This document shows, in pieces, positions 60,601 to 64,000 of a stretch of DNA of 64,000 nucleotides. The position numbers and the translations under genes are program-made. Numbering within the stretch: position 1 is the first letter of the stretch; every line of letters begins with the position of its first letter. The notes under the pieces are model-generated. The model ran no database searches. It had not been told where the DNA came from and was given only the letters and a program-made list of their open reading frames with translations. The stretch comes from Liolophura sinensis (lineage: Eukaryota; Mollusca; Polyplacophora; Chitonida; Chitonidae), in the NCBI RefSeq assembly GCF_032854445.1, contig NC_088298.1:17505976-17569975 (forward strand). Direction: 5' to 3'.

Positions 60601-63281
60601 AAATCTTTGCTGGCGGTATTAAACCTAAACCTATTACAAAAATAGGATAGGCCATTAGAGATTTTTTTCATTTTGACAATCAAATGATAAAAAAGGAATT
60701 GTAAAGAAATTAACACTGGGAGAGAAATAAAAAAGAAAGGAATTCCATGGAATGCCCCAGAAAAACTTCACAGTAGAGCCATGTACTTGTGAGAGTTGGG
60801 ACGAATTTACATGTATTCTGAATAATGGTCTTACCATGTATGTCAAGACAGGGCATGTACCAAAACTACACATTATGCCATTCCGCGTGTTCCCAATACT
60901 ACACATTATGCCAATCTGCGTGTTCCCAAGACATGTACCAAAACTACACACTATACCAATCTGTGTGTTCCCAATACATGTACCAAAACTACACATTATG
61001 CCAATCTGTGTGTTCCCAATACATGTACCAAAACTACACATTATGCCAATCTACGTGTTCCCAATACATGTACCAAAACTACACATTATGCCAATCTGTG
61101 TGTTCCCAATACATGTACCAAAACTACACATTATGCCAATCTGCCTGTTCTCAATACATGTACCAAATCTACACATCATGCCAATCTGTGTGCTCCCAAT
61201 ACATGTACCAAAACTACACATTATGTCAATCTGTGTGTTCCCAATACATGTACCAAAACTACACATTATGCCAATCTGTGTGTTCCCAATACATGTACCA
61301 ACACTACACATTATGCCAATCTGCCTGTTCCCAATACATGTACCAAAACTACACATTATGCCAATCTGTGTGTTCCAAATACATGTACCAAAACTACACA
61401 TTATGCCAATCTGTGTGTTCCCAATACATGTACCAAAACTACACATTATGCCAATCTGCCTGTTCCTAATACATGTACCAAATCTACACATCATGCCAAT
61501 CTGTGTGTTCGCAATACATGTACCAAAACTACACATTATGCCAATCTGTGTGTCCCAATACTACACATTATACCAATCTGCCTGTTCCCAATTCATGTAC
61601 CAAAACTACACATTATGCCAATCTGCCTGTTCCCAATACTACACATTATGCCAATCTACATGTTCCCAATACATGTACCAAATCTACACATTATGCCAAT
61701 CTGTGTTCCCAATACATGTACCAATACTACACATTATGCCAATCTATGTGTTCCCAATTCATGTACCAGAACTACACATTATGCCAATCTACGTGTTCCC
61801 AATACATGTACCAAAACTACACAATTATGCCAATCTGCCTGTTCCTAATACCTGTACCAAAACTACACATTATGCCAATCTGTGTTCCCAATATGTGTAC
61901 CAAAACTACACATTATGCCAATCTACGTGTTCCCAATACATGTACCAAAACTACACATTATGCCAATCTGTGTGTTCCCAATACATGTACCAAAACTACA
62001 CATTATGCCTATTTGTGTGTTCCCAATACATGTACTAAAACTACACATTATGTCAATCTGTGTGTTCCCAATACATGTACCAAAACTACACATTATGCCA
62101 ATCTGCCTGTTCCCAATACATGTACCAAATCTACACATTATGCCAATCTGTGTGTTCCCAATACATGTACCAAAACTACATATTATGCCAATCTGTGTGT
62201 CCCAATACTACACATTATACCAATCTGCCTTTTCCCAATTCATGGACCCAAAATACACATTATGCCATTCCGCGTGTTCGCAACACTACACATTATGCCA
62301 ATCTGCCTGTTCCCAATACATGTACCAAAACTACACATTATGCCAATCTGTGTGTCCCAATACTACACATTATACCAATCTGCCTGTTCCCAATTCATGT
62401 ACCAAAACTACACATTATGCCAATCTGCATGTTCCCAATACTACACATTATGCCAATCTGTGTGTTCCCAATACATGTACCAAAACTACACATTATGCCA
62501 ATCTATGTGTTCACAATACATGTACCAAAACTATACACCATGCCAATCTGTGTGTTCCCAAGACATGTACCAAAACTACACATTATGCCAATCTGACTGT
62601 TCCCAATACATGTACCAATACTACACATTATGCCAATCTGTGTGTTCCCAATACATGTACCAAAACTACACATTATGCCAATCTGTGTGTTCCCAATACA
62701 TGTACCAAAAATACACATTATGCCAATCTGTGTGTTCCCAATATGTGTACCAAAACTACACATTATGCCAATCTACGTGTTCCCAATACCTGTACCAACA
62801 CTACACATTATGCCAATCTGTGTGTTCCCAATACATGTACCAACACTACACATTATGCCAATTTGCGCATTGCAATGAAATATTTTGGAGTACGGCAGAG
62901 AAACATCAATCAAATAAATCTTTTGCTTTCAAGGCAAATAAATGCCAAGAAAAGACACAACCCCACTGGGAGAGGTACATGTAACAAACAAACATACTGA
63001 ATGTCCAAGTGTCCAACTAAATGCAGGAATGGGGTGGGAATGAAGAAAAAGTTTTGCTCTTAAAAATAGTGATACAAGTATTAGTACATTTTGACCTCCA
63101 GTGACCTGTGCTCCTTGATAAAGCTTACGTGAATACTGATGGACAGATCGCTAACTGTTCCAGAATCCTCTTTTGGCATCTCAGGGTGGATGTTTGGAGC
63201 GACGCGAACACGAGGGGCAATACAGCACAGCGACATGAGAGAACCCGGCAGGATTACCTCCCCTGATGCACATGTCGCCAT
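34659..63281 (-). CDS. INVS: Inversin ortholog (ankyrin/IQ ciliary protein), 23 exons
   Basis: Inversin (nephrocystin-2) is a ciliary and cytoplasmic ankyrin-repeat protein. In vertebrates it marks the inversin compartment of the primary cilium and acts in left-right patterning and in the switch from canonical to planar-cell-polarity Wnt signalling. Twenty-three exons were placed by hand, all GT-AG with compatible phases. Joined in order (high to low) they cover 2836 nt. The ankyrin block (exons 3-15) shows vertebrate-like strings such as DQFGRTPLM, TRHKSPKC, DSNIGIPDVEGK, NWQDYEGRTALH, MFRTPLHWAA, FMWAAGKG and TALHAAALSGH. An IQ motif follows (IQSAFRGFRVRK, exons 15/16), then a second (IIQLAWRKYYRRK, exons 19/20) and an FSYN C-terminus. 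Human inversin has 1065 residues; this one would have about 944 once the one-base excess in exon 11 is discounted. The linker between the IQ motifs is shorter. The N-terminus (exons 1-2) is the least certain. Confidence 0.95.
35205..35395 (-). repeat. SINE-A-like variant
   Basis: gtattttacgctgtgctcaag, gtcaggtgtatctgtggagg, aaaccggagtgcccgg and gggcaggtacctgccaaacc show the SINE-A layout with a different middle. The same variant seeds the array at 47812. Confidence 0.6.
35515..35665 (-). repeat. SINE-A next to exon 22 donor
   Basis: 5'-truncated copy in intron 22. A possible short target duplication gtcatga lies at both ends (about 35507 and 35667). The right end is only about 17 bp from the donor of exon 22. 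Confidence 0.85.
35683..35805 (-). CDS. INVS: INVS exon 22
   Basis: The acceptor gtgctgtag and donor TCAG-GTGAGT are both good, in phase 1/1. It encodes a basic, serine-rich stretch with SRSASRSSGRY. An alternative acceptor 12 bases upstream (cctataacag) would hit an in-frame stop, so the downstream one is chosen. Poorly conserved region of the family. Confidence 0.7.
36889..36975 (-). CDS. INVS: INVS exon 21
   Basis: Acceptor tatatttcag and donor GCAG-GTAGAT, phase 1/1, 87 nt. It encodes a segment with EELDVPFWHPALRG that I cannot match confidently to vertebrate inversin. Phase agreement on both sides is the main support. Confidence 0.6.
37270..37412 (-). repeat. SINE-A, decayed copy in intron 20
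   Basis: ataccgatactcaagaatat, tttcacttacatgacagtgg, cagcaatatggtgggaag and ctgcaggtttttggcagacc preserve SINE-A order with many changes. Confidence 0.65.
37673..37788 (-). CDS. INVS: INVS exon 20
   Basis: Acceptor catattccag; donor CTACT-GTAAGA, phase 2 in, phase 1 out. It completes the second IQ motif (RRKLQRCG) and contains WDPDIIAAKQQILLQEIY. Human inversin has a VLKQIYG segment at a similar distance from its C-terminus. Confidence 0.8.
37982..38140 (-). repeat. SINE-A, 5'-truncated, intron 19
   Basis: tttattatttatttgattgg, ttatgccttacttaagaata and the body to gcagaccttcccacatac. No head. Confidence 0.9.
38620..39040 (+). repeat. Dispersed repeat D, copy 2, intron 19
   Basis: attaaaaggcaaaacaggtt, aataactcgtatctcattag, acatggcgacgctgtctctt and ttgcttactttgaactgc parallel 10140-10450. 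Part of the segment is duplicated within this copy (38690-38800 and 38880-38990). Confidence 0.6.
39169..39276 (-). CDS. INVS: INVS exon 19
   Basis: Acceptor ctttctttttcag; donor CTACAG-GTAAGA. The frame is entered after two carried bases and reads GKSKGENCSPRQAQELEW, then the IQ core AALIIQLAWRKYYR. This matches human AAAVIQRAWRSYQLRK. A SINE-A has inserted 14 bases upstream of the exon. Confidence 0.85.
39303..39504 (-). repeat. SINE-A at the exon 19 splice acceptor, 13-bp TSD
   Basis: The copy is in gene sense with a shortened body but an intact head end (gagccacggaggccccc). The perfect target duplication gaaattgtgtggt lies at 39291-39303 and 39505-39517. The left duplication sits just upstream of the polypyrimidine tract of exon 19. 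Confidence 0.95.
39610..39658. repeat. (TA)n(CA)n microsatellite
   Basis: About 17 TA units followed by a short cacacaca run, inside intron 18. Confidence 0.95.
40393..41055. mobile_element. 663-bp foldback element flanked by TTAA
   Basis: The outer 31 bases of each end are perfect inverted copies (atgtgagacttttatttact at the left). Homology of the arms continues for about 195 bases with changes. TTAA lies directly outside both ends (40389-40392 and 41056-41059), the target preferred by piggyBac-type transposases. The centre has no recognisable transposase. Located in intron 18. Confidence 0.85.
41253..41399 (-). CDS. INVS: INVS exon 18
   Basis: Acceptor gttttcag; entered in phase 2. It reads QSKPEVRPPTDREILEQ and then a highly charged helix with RAEKERKQAF. 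The donor AAGAA-GTACTT is weak but gives the phase that exon 19 needs. Without it the frame would stop at a TAA at 41213, which is a possible alternative short end. Confidence 0.65.
41561..41942 (+). repeat. 17-bp minisatellite, intron 17
   Basis: About 22 units of cagtgcccatacacaat or cagtgctcatacacaat. Three units make 51 bases, so all three plus-strand frames stay open and read as rotated versions of one another. Confidence 0.97.
42120..42335 (-). mobile_element. MITE-like element E, copy 2 (reverse), intron 17
   Basis: taaatgaccataaattttgtcc at the left mirrors ggcgaaattttaaatcattta at the right. The interior is the reverse of 13255-13473. Confidence 0.7.
42751..44388 (+). repeat. 126-bp satellite, 13 units, intron 17
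   Basis: agcaaattacagcgaatgcg starts exactly every 126 bases (42751, 42877, 43003 ... 44389), giving 13 complete units that are mostly over 95 percent identical by eye. The first unit (start) and the partial unit after 44389 are more diverged. No frame is conserved in an obviously coding way. Confidence 0.98.
44477..44656 (-). CDS. INVS: INVS exon 17
   Basis: Acceptor cttgtgttatag; the frame continues KKKRAEEVCKKKDVQ from exon 16, as in human AAAKKREEENKRKEA. It is then acidic (DAEAENETESGHDAEN) and ends PPANA. The donor GCAAT-GTTAGC is non-standard after GT but is the only one found that gives the phase of exon 18. Confidence 0.7.
44791..44930. mobile_element. gtttcac inverted-repeat element, copy 3, intron 16
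   Basis: gtgcccagtttcacaaagcc mirrors catctttgtgaaactggcccc. 140 bp, non-coding. Confidence 0.75.
45145..45235 (-). repeat. SINE-A with large internal deletion, intron 16
   Basis: gtgttttacacagtac joins directly to agaggaagtcagcatgaact, then ggagttgacctcatcgaccgc. The central 130 bases are missing. Confidence 0.7.
45713..45804 (-). CDS. INVS: INVS exon 16
   Basis: Acceptor taacag; donor GCCAA-GTAAGG. Encodes SAFRGFRVRKTFIERKQLLM and KHEHLKKEAA, the rest of the first IQ motif and the basic helix. Human inversin has AVYKGYKVRKAFRDRKNLLM at this place. Confidence 0.95.
45960..46112 (+). repeat. SINE-A, 3' part, intron 15
   Basis: gcagcctgcggatggtg to aagtgaaatcttccagagtatgg in two blocks, then caaatcaaatcaaataaata. 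Antisense to the gene. Confidence 0.85.
46243..46330 (-). repeat. SINE-A 3' end leading into an array
   Basis: gtgtgttttatgccaagctc, aagaatatttcactcatac and gtgtgaggaaacc keep the SINE-A order and pass straight into the 63-bp array. Confidence 0.7.
46320..46910 (+). repeat. 63-bp minisatellite, intron 15
   Basis: About nine units, each holding atttaaatccacatgactta, then aggatgactcatcacattatgg and gaggaaacc. Part of the unit (cacattatggctagaggaaacc) resembles the SINE-A stretch cagcattatggtgggaggaaacc. The period is a multiple of three, so a 205-residue frame is open; it is not called as a gene. Confidence 0.95.
47013..47290 (+). repeat. SINE-A, best-preserved copy, intron 15
   Basis: Starts ggggcctccgtggctcagtc, A box tggctcagtcggttagcgc, B box gtgagttcaagtccagc, and ends in (aaat)n. 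The flanks taataatatttc (left) and taataatatcttc (right) suggest a target duplication. Antisense to inversin, 44 bp from exon 15. Confidence 0.97.
47334..47451 (-). CDS. INVS: INVS exon 15
   Basis: Acceptor tacacccag; donor ATTCAG-GTAGCA. Encodes YTPLDYALMGEHHDVAQYMI and EQGALSITGIQDIAAQKIQ, the last ankyrin repeat and the start of IQ1. Human: YTPLDYALLGERHEVIQFML and EHGALSIAAIQDIAAFKIQ. Very strong match. Confidence 0.97.
47675..47830 (-). repeat. SINE-A-like variant, intron 14
   Basis: gattgatttactgctgttta, acgctgtactcaagactg, gtggaggaaaccagagtg and accaccgattgtcagatacc keep the variant order seen at 35205. Its 3' side is replaced by an array. Confidence 0.65.
47812..48200 (+). repeat. 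cctccagacaaa minisatellite, intron 14
   Basis: About 30 short units alternating cctccagacaaa, cctcctgacaaa and variants, period 11-13. It begins inside a SINE-A-like copy at cagatacctgacaaatctcc. Confidence 0.95.
48228..48532 (-). repeat. SINE-C, full length, intron 14
   Basis: The right end is tRNA-like on the minus strand (ggtggcctaatagttagggtg as A box, gggatcaaacccgg as B box). The left end is aacaatttttcagtcatatg with an attcattcat-type tail. Same sense as the gene. Confidence 0.9.
48930..48992 (+). repeat. SINE-A tail only, intron 14
   Basis: cgtcgttatataagtgaaat, attcctgagtcagggtaaaa and caaatcaaataaataaa. Confidence 0.85.
49469..49575 (-). CDS. INVS: INVS exon 14
   Basis: Acceptor ttttcctctcag; donor GACAG-GTGAGT. 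Encodes GMTALHWACNKGQLDAVKLL, then IEYLAFPNHMEFTED. The vertebrate protein has GRTALHWSCNNGYLDAIKLL here. The arginine of the vertebrate destruction-box RTALHWSCN is methionine in this sequence. Confidence 0.97.
50608..50704 (-). CDS. INVS: INVS exon 13
   Basis: Acceptor cttgtctgcag; donor GAG-GTGAGT. Encodes RTPLQCAAYGGFVNCMSVLM and EHQADPNDQDNE; human RTPLQCAAYGGYINCMAVLM and ENNADPNIQDKE. Confidence 0.98.
50976..51110. mobile_element. gtttcac inverted-repeat element, copy 4, intron 12
   Basis: aggcccctgtcacaaaacttc mirrors gaagttttgtgaaagtggccc with small gaps; the interior holds two gttacgag/cgtaact half-sites. Confidence 0.7.
51687..51767 (-). CDS. INVS: INVS exon 12
   Basis: Acceptor tttttttcacag; donor CAGG-GTGAGA. 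Reads (W)AALGGHAYICQTLIKYG and VDPNIRDQSG, ankyrin repeat material; human WAALGGNADVCQILIENK then INPNVQDYAG. Confidence 0.96.
51828..52012 (-). repeat. SINE-A, 5'-truncated, intron 11
   Basis: tttatttatttctttgattgg, ggtgtttaacgccgtactcaag in two blocks, and the body to gagaggaagccatcatgagc. Gene sense. Confidence 0.9.
52710..53084 (-). CDS. INVS: INVS exon 11, with one-base frameshift
   Basis: Acceptor tctttgcag; donor CACTG-GTAGGT. The first part reads DTVAVFLARKNVTDEPDVEG, RTAFMWAAGKGANDVIKIWL and KHGVDIHQVDK in one frame. The second part reads NGGTALHAAALSGHATTVKL, then LKHTPLFRACEIGHTDVVQT and ARVDVLDQDGRSPLHW in another frame. The switch occurs at the six-base run at 52929-52934 (GACAAAAAATGG on the coding strand). 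The exon is 375 nt whereas the neighbouring phases require 374. The rest of the exon matches human closely, so sequencing or assembly error in the homopolymer is more likely than gene decay. No intron signal is present at that point. Confidence 0.95.
53260..53312 (-). repeat. SINE-A tail fragment, intron 10
   Basis: atttatttatttatttatct followed by gattggtgttttt, then a G-rich run; the body is lost. Confidence 0.7.
53420..53526 (-). CDS. INVS: INVS exon 10
   Basis: Acceptor ctcattttcag; donor TATGAT-GTGAGT. Encodes HSKIVGMLLDKNADYCSSDS and NGATPLHYGAQNNYD; human HAQIVHLLLERNKSGTIPSD then SQGATPLHYAAQSNF. Confidence 0.97.
53755..53855 (+). repeat. SINE-A, 3' end, intron 9
   Basis: cccggtttcctcccaccata, atgctggccgccgtcatg and aagtgaaatattcttgagta, then an aataaataaataaa tail. 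Antisense to the gene. Confidence 0.92.
53930..54005 (-). CDS. INVS: INVS exon 9
   Basis: Acceptor atattccag; donor CTGG-GTAAGT. Encodes TSVENCNVSALDNMFRTPLH and WAAVLG; human TSYESCNITSYDNLFRTPLH and WAALLG. Confidence 0.98.
54360..54458 (-). CDS. INVS: INVS exon 8
   Basis: Acceptor ttattcccag; donor GTTCTG-GTATGT. Encodes ETTPSVINWQDYEGRTALHL and AVADGNEDVVNVL; human PTESLLNWQDYEGRTPLHF and AVADGNVTVVDVL. Confidence 0.98.
54494..54732 (+). mobile_element. Deleted Tc1/mariner-type transposon, intron 7
   Basis: The ends AGGGTGTCCCAGAAGTC and GACTTCTGGGACACCCT are perfect 17-bp inverted repeats that extend, with two mismatches, to 28 bp (ending caccatcc/ggatggtg). TA occurs one base outside each end, as for the IS630-Tc1-mariner superfamily. 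The interior is only about 180 bp and retains a short helix-turn-helix reading frame. Confidence 0.85.
54599..54715 (+). pseudogene. Transposase N-terminal helix-turn-helix remnant
   Basis: A 38-residue frame begins MANKLTVQERVELVF and contains ATHRSAAQAFNL. It resembles the first helix-turn-helix of mariner-type transposases (DUF4817-like TVQERVE...). The catalytic DDE/D domain is absent. A ctctctttcag acceptor-like sequence lies just upstream of the ATG, so it may once have been an exon start. Confidence 0.65.
55253..55354 (-). CDS. INVS: INVS exon 7
   Basis: Acceptor tgtattttacag; donor TTACTG-GTAATG. Encodes DSNIGIPDVEGKTPLHWAAS and SRDAATVNCVKLLL; human DSNIGIPDVEGKIPLHWAAN and HKDPSAVHTVRCIL. 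Confidence 0.98.
55492..55833 (+). repeat. SINE-B, full length, intron 6
   Basis: tRNA-like head (ccgacagcacagttgttaga A box, tccagggtcaatcctggg B box), then cttggaggaagttgtaactt, taatggctcgggcggggcgg, ggtaagtcgtctcaggga, gcaacaaggaggcactt and gtacgacgttaaaccccaag with a (cact)n tail. The most complete SINE-B in the window. Confidence 0.93.
56122..56292 (-). repeat. SINE-A, decayed, intron 6
   Basis: gatttatttcattggagttt, tacgccgtactcaagaaata, agccagcattatggtgg and catctgcaggttgcaggaag. Gene sense; head lost. Confidence 0.8.
56440..56575 (+). repeat. SINE-A, 3' part, intron 6
   Basis: gtctgccagcgacctgctga, cacaccataatgctggccgc and atattcttgagtacgg, then caatcaaatagataaataaa. Antisense to the gene. 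Confidence 0.88.
56714..56779 (-). CDS. INVS: INVS exon 6
   Basis: Acceptor ctctttttcag; donor AAGCAG-GTAGGT. Encodes RTALHWASSYGNLEHIRML and IKQ; human QTALHWSAYYNNPEHVKLL and IKH. 22 codons, phase 0/0. Confidence 0.96.
57040..57345 (+). repeat. 32-bp minisatellite containing the exon 5 donor
   Basis: The motif cacctta, followed by tttttgtcctggtc and ttcccac, occurs at 57059, 57091, 57138, 57182, 57214, 57246, 57278 and 57310. Most steps are exactly 32 bases. The last copy is the true exon 5 end and donor. On the coding strand each unit reads CAGGACAAAAATAAG followed by GTGGGT, a copy of the exon end plus splice donor. Confidence 0.95.
57313..57486 (-). CDS. INVS: INVS exon 5
   Basis: Acceptor tatatttcag; donor AATAAG-GTGGGT. 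Encodes GNFRLLKLLIAKGANIREKD, NEGQTALHLCTRHKSPKC and LKQLSPGEIDDQDKNK; human GNYRFMKLLLTRRANWMQKD, LTTRHKSPKC and LKFMAPGEVDTQDKNK. The final DDQDKNK codons are part of the neighbouring minisatellite unit. Confidence 0.98.
57845..58245 (-). repeat. SINE-C interrupted by SINE-A, intron 4
   Basis: The left part (57845-58010) matches SINE-C: gtacttaacaagttactgat, catgacacagggccaagtca and caaggcagcaacaagtacc. It resumes at 58216 with agtctttggtattactcgac. The gap is filled by a SINE-A copy. Confidence 0.8.
58011..58215 (-). repeat. SINE-A inserted in SINE-C, 10-bp TSD
   Basis: A 5'-truncated SINE-A ending at gcgaccgcattgg. The duplication agtctttggt is exact at 58001-58010 and 58216-58225. This shows SINE-A moved after SINE-C had inserted. 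Confidence 0.95.
58324..58490 (-). CDS. INVS: INVS exon 4
   Basis: Acceptor gttgtcttcag; donor CATAAG-GTACAG. Encodes NGKDLDTGDQFGRTPLMFCV, LGDRLDCAEILVKAGAHIDK and GGRTALHWAGHK; human EDQFGRTPLMYCVLADRLDC and RTALHLAAQK. First ankyrin repeats. Confidence 0.98.
58893..59100 (+). mobile_element. MITE-like element E, copy 3, intron 3
   Basis: cactcaaaatttcaaccc, atgaaacttacc, tagtaggatatcat, cacctttctaaaatcaacag and agaacttccagaacac follow the order of 13255-13473. On the minus strand it mimics an exon with acceptor and donor, but that frame has a stop. Confidence 0.65.
59228..59348 (-). CDS. INVS: INVS exon 3
   Basis: Acceptor ggttccag; donor TTCA-GTGAGT, phase 1 out. Encodes VETAPNPLAKASPAPKVDTV, then TQLHAAAVNGDKTMLSRLLF. 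The second part matches human SQVHAAAVNGDKGALQRLIV near the N-terminus. Confidence 0.95.
59560..59712 (-). repeat. SINE-A, decayed, intron 2
   Basis: ttgattactgttttactctg, tactcaagaaaatttcag, gacagcattatggtggg and tttgcaggttgctaacac. Gene sense. Confidence 0.75.
60112..60434 (+). repeat. 47-bp minisatellite containing the exon 2 donor
   Basis: gagtttatattcagccttac starts at 60116, 60163, 60210, 60257, 60304, 60351 and 60398, exactly every 47 bases. The seventh copy is the real boundary of exon 2. On the coding strand every unit carries GGGGCTGCAGAATGAA followed by GTAAGG or GTAAGT (two units have one change), identical to the exon end and donor. Confidence 0.97.
60418..60480 (-). CDS. INVS: INVS exon 2
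   Basis: Acceptor ctgttttttag; donor AATGAA-GTAAGG; 21 codons in phase 0/0 (VQEDEMTALAGTSRGKGLQ and NE). Not conserved with vertebrates; called from splice signals and phase. Its last 16 bases belong to a tandem repeat unit. Confidence 0.75.
60858..62872 (+). repeat. 45-bp minisatellite, about 45 units, intron 1
   Basis: Unit: tatgccaatctgtgtgttcc, caatacatgt, accaaaactacacat. A shorter unit lacking atgtaccaaaacta is mixed in. A longer block of short and long units (cccaatactacacattatac, caatctgcctgttcccaatt) recurs at about 61550, 62195 and 62350, so parts of the array were duplicated as blocks. 45 is a multiple of three, so very long frames are open on both strands. Confidence 0.98.
62873..62925 (+). 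repeat. SINE-A tail at the end of the array
   Basis: aatgaaatattttggagtac, ggcagagaaacatcaatcaa and ataaat correspond to the SINE-A terminus. The array abuts it directly. Confidence 0.75.
63129..63281 (-). CDS. INVS: INVS exon 1 (putative start)
   Basis: The frame opens with ATG at 63281 (tgtcATGG) and reads MATCASGEVILPGSLMSLCC and then VRVAPNIHPEMPKEDSG. The donor ATTCAC-GTAAGC is strong and phase 0 fits exon 2. No conservation with vertebrates was recognised, and the start could lie further out. A tatatgtag just upstream could be an acceptor for a 5' leader exon. Confidence 0.65.
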
Positions 63282-63738
63282 GACACAAAATCTACATATA
63301 CAGGGGAGAAAACCTTAATGAAAGTCACCTGGCTTCCACACTTTCTGATACATAAATCACAACAATGATGTCCTAGTACAGTATACAAAGATAAAATCCA
63401 TTCACGAAAATACATTCATTAAAAATACTTCAAGTACATGTGCACTAGAATACAAGTTTGCAACCTCCAAGGTGTAAGTACATGTATAATATTTAAATTG
63501 CACGTGCCACCAGCTCCACAATTGATCAGAAAAGTTCTTCCTGCAGATGTAAAACTAAATCAAGACTTGACAATCAGAAATTATTCCCTCAATGTATCCA
63601 GCTTCAGTTGTACAGATGAAGCATCTAGGGCTTATTACCGGAATAGGAACACTGGAAGGCAAATACAGGTATATCCATGAAAACGATGAGAGAGTATTAA
63701 AAACTGCATGGAGTCGTGGCCCTTTGTACAAGTACTAT
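63282..63738. other. Upstream of inversin; no feature seen
   Basis: This should hold the 5' UTR or first intron. No TATA box or other promoter element could be supported. Short plus-strand frames have no recognised domains. Confidence 0.4.
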
Positions 63739-63739
63739 A

Positions 63740-64000
63740 CCATATTGCATGACACAGGCACTAAGACTACTGCACTGGCCTATTCACAGTTGGTATATAC
63801 TGCCCACAGAAGTCAGAAACACTGGCCTATTCACAGCTGCTTTATACTGCCACCAGAAGTCAGGAGCATTAGCCTATTCACAGTTGGTATATACTGCCCA
63901 CAGAAGTCAGGAGCATTGGACTATTCACAGTTGGTATATACTGCCCACAGAAGTCAGAAACACTGGCCTATTCACAGTTGGTATATACTGCCCACAGAAG
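63740..64000 (+). repeat. 47-bp minisatellite, runs off the window
   Basis: attcacagttggtatatact, gcccacagaagtcag and a(a/g)..cactggcct repeat with a 47-base period (63782, 63829, 63876, 63923, 63970). The array continues beyond position 64000. Confidence 0.95.

Noticed and set aside
60752-63000. Very long open frames (up to about 500 codons) across the 45-bp array on both strands
   Set aside because: They follow the repeat period, which is divisible by three, and read as rotations of the same 15 residues in several frames. They lie in inversin intron 1.

Overview
This 64 kb window is eukaryotic: spliced genes, long AT-rich introns, SINEs, MITE-like elements, minisatellites and a 200-N assembly gap (30341-30540). 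The dominant SINE ends in ...gagtacggcgtaaaacaccaatcaaataaataaa and a second has a tail of the type gacgttaaaccccaagcactcactcac. From memory, both tails are common in mollusc and other lophotrochozoan genomes, so a marine mollusc-like lophotrochozoan is the best guess. The species cannot be named from sequence alone.

The one clearly recognisable gene is on the minus strand, 63281 down to 34659. It is an ortholog of inversin (INVS/NPHP2), the ankyrin-repeat, IQ-motif ciliary protein. I could place 23 coding exons by hand; all have GT-AG boundaries and the phases agree from first to last. They total 2836 nt, one more than a multiple of three. The extra base lies in a homopolymer in exon 11 (T-run 52929-52934 on the + strand). 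Without it the frame would be open for about 944 residues. Exons 3-16 match vertebrate inversin closely, the second IQ motif is split across exons 19/20, and the last exon carries the FSYN C-terminal motif.

Region by region: 1-34.6 kb has no gene I can defend. It is a graveyard of three SINE families (called here SINE-A, SINE-B and SINE-C), several short inverted-repeat elements and minisatellites with periods of 27, 39, 55 and 65 bp. From 34.6 to 63.3 kb is the inversin gene. Its introns hold more SINE-A copies, a 663-bp foldback element flanked by TTAA, a deleted Tc1/mariner-type element with a helix-turn-helix start, and seven minisatellites (periods 17, 32, 45, 47, 63 and 126 bp plus one irregular). 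Another 47-bp array runs off the right edge (63.74-64 kb).

The most unusual observation is that two of the intronic minisatellites (introns 2 and 5) contain the gene's own exon end plus 5' splice donor as part of the repeat unit. Donor-like sites are therefore lined up in tandem downstream of the true donor. A SINE-A copy with a perfect 13-bp target duplication has also landed next to the polypyrimidine tract of exon 19. Several arrays seem to start from, or abut, SINE copies.
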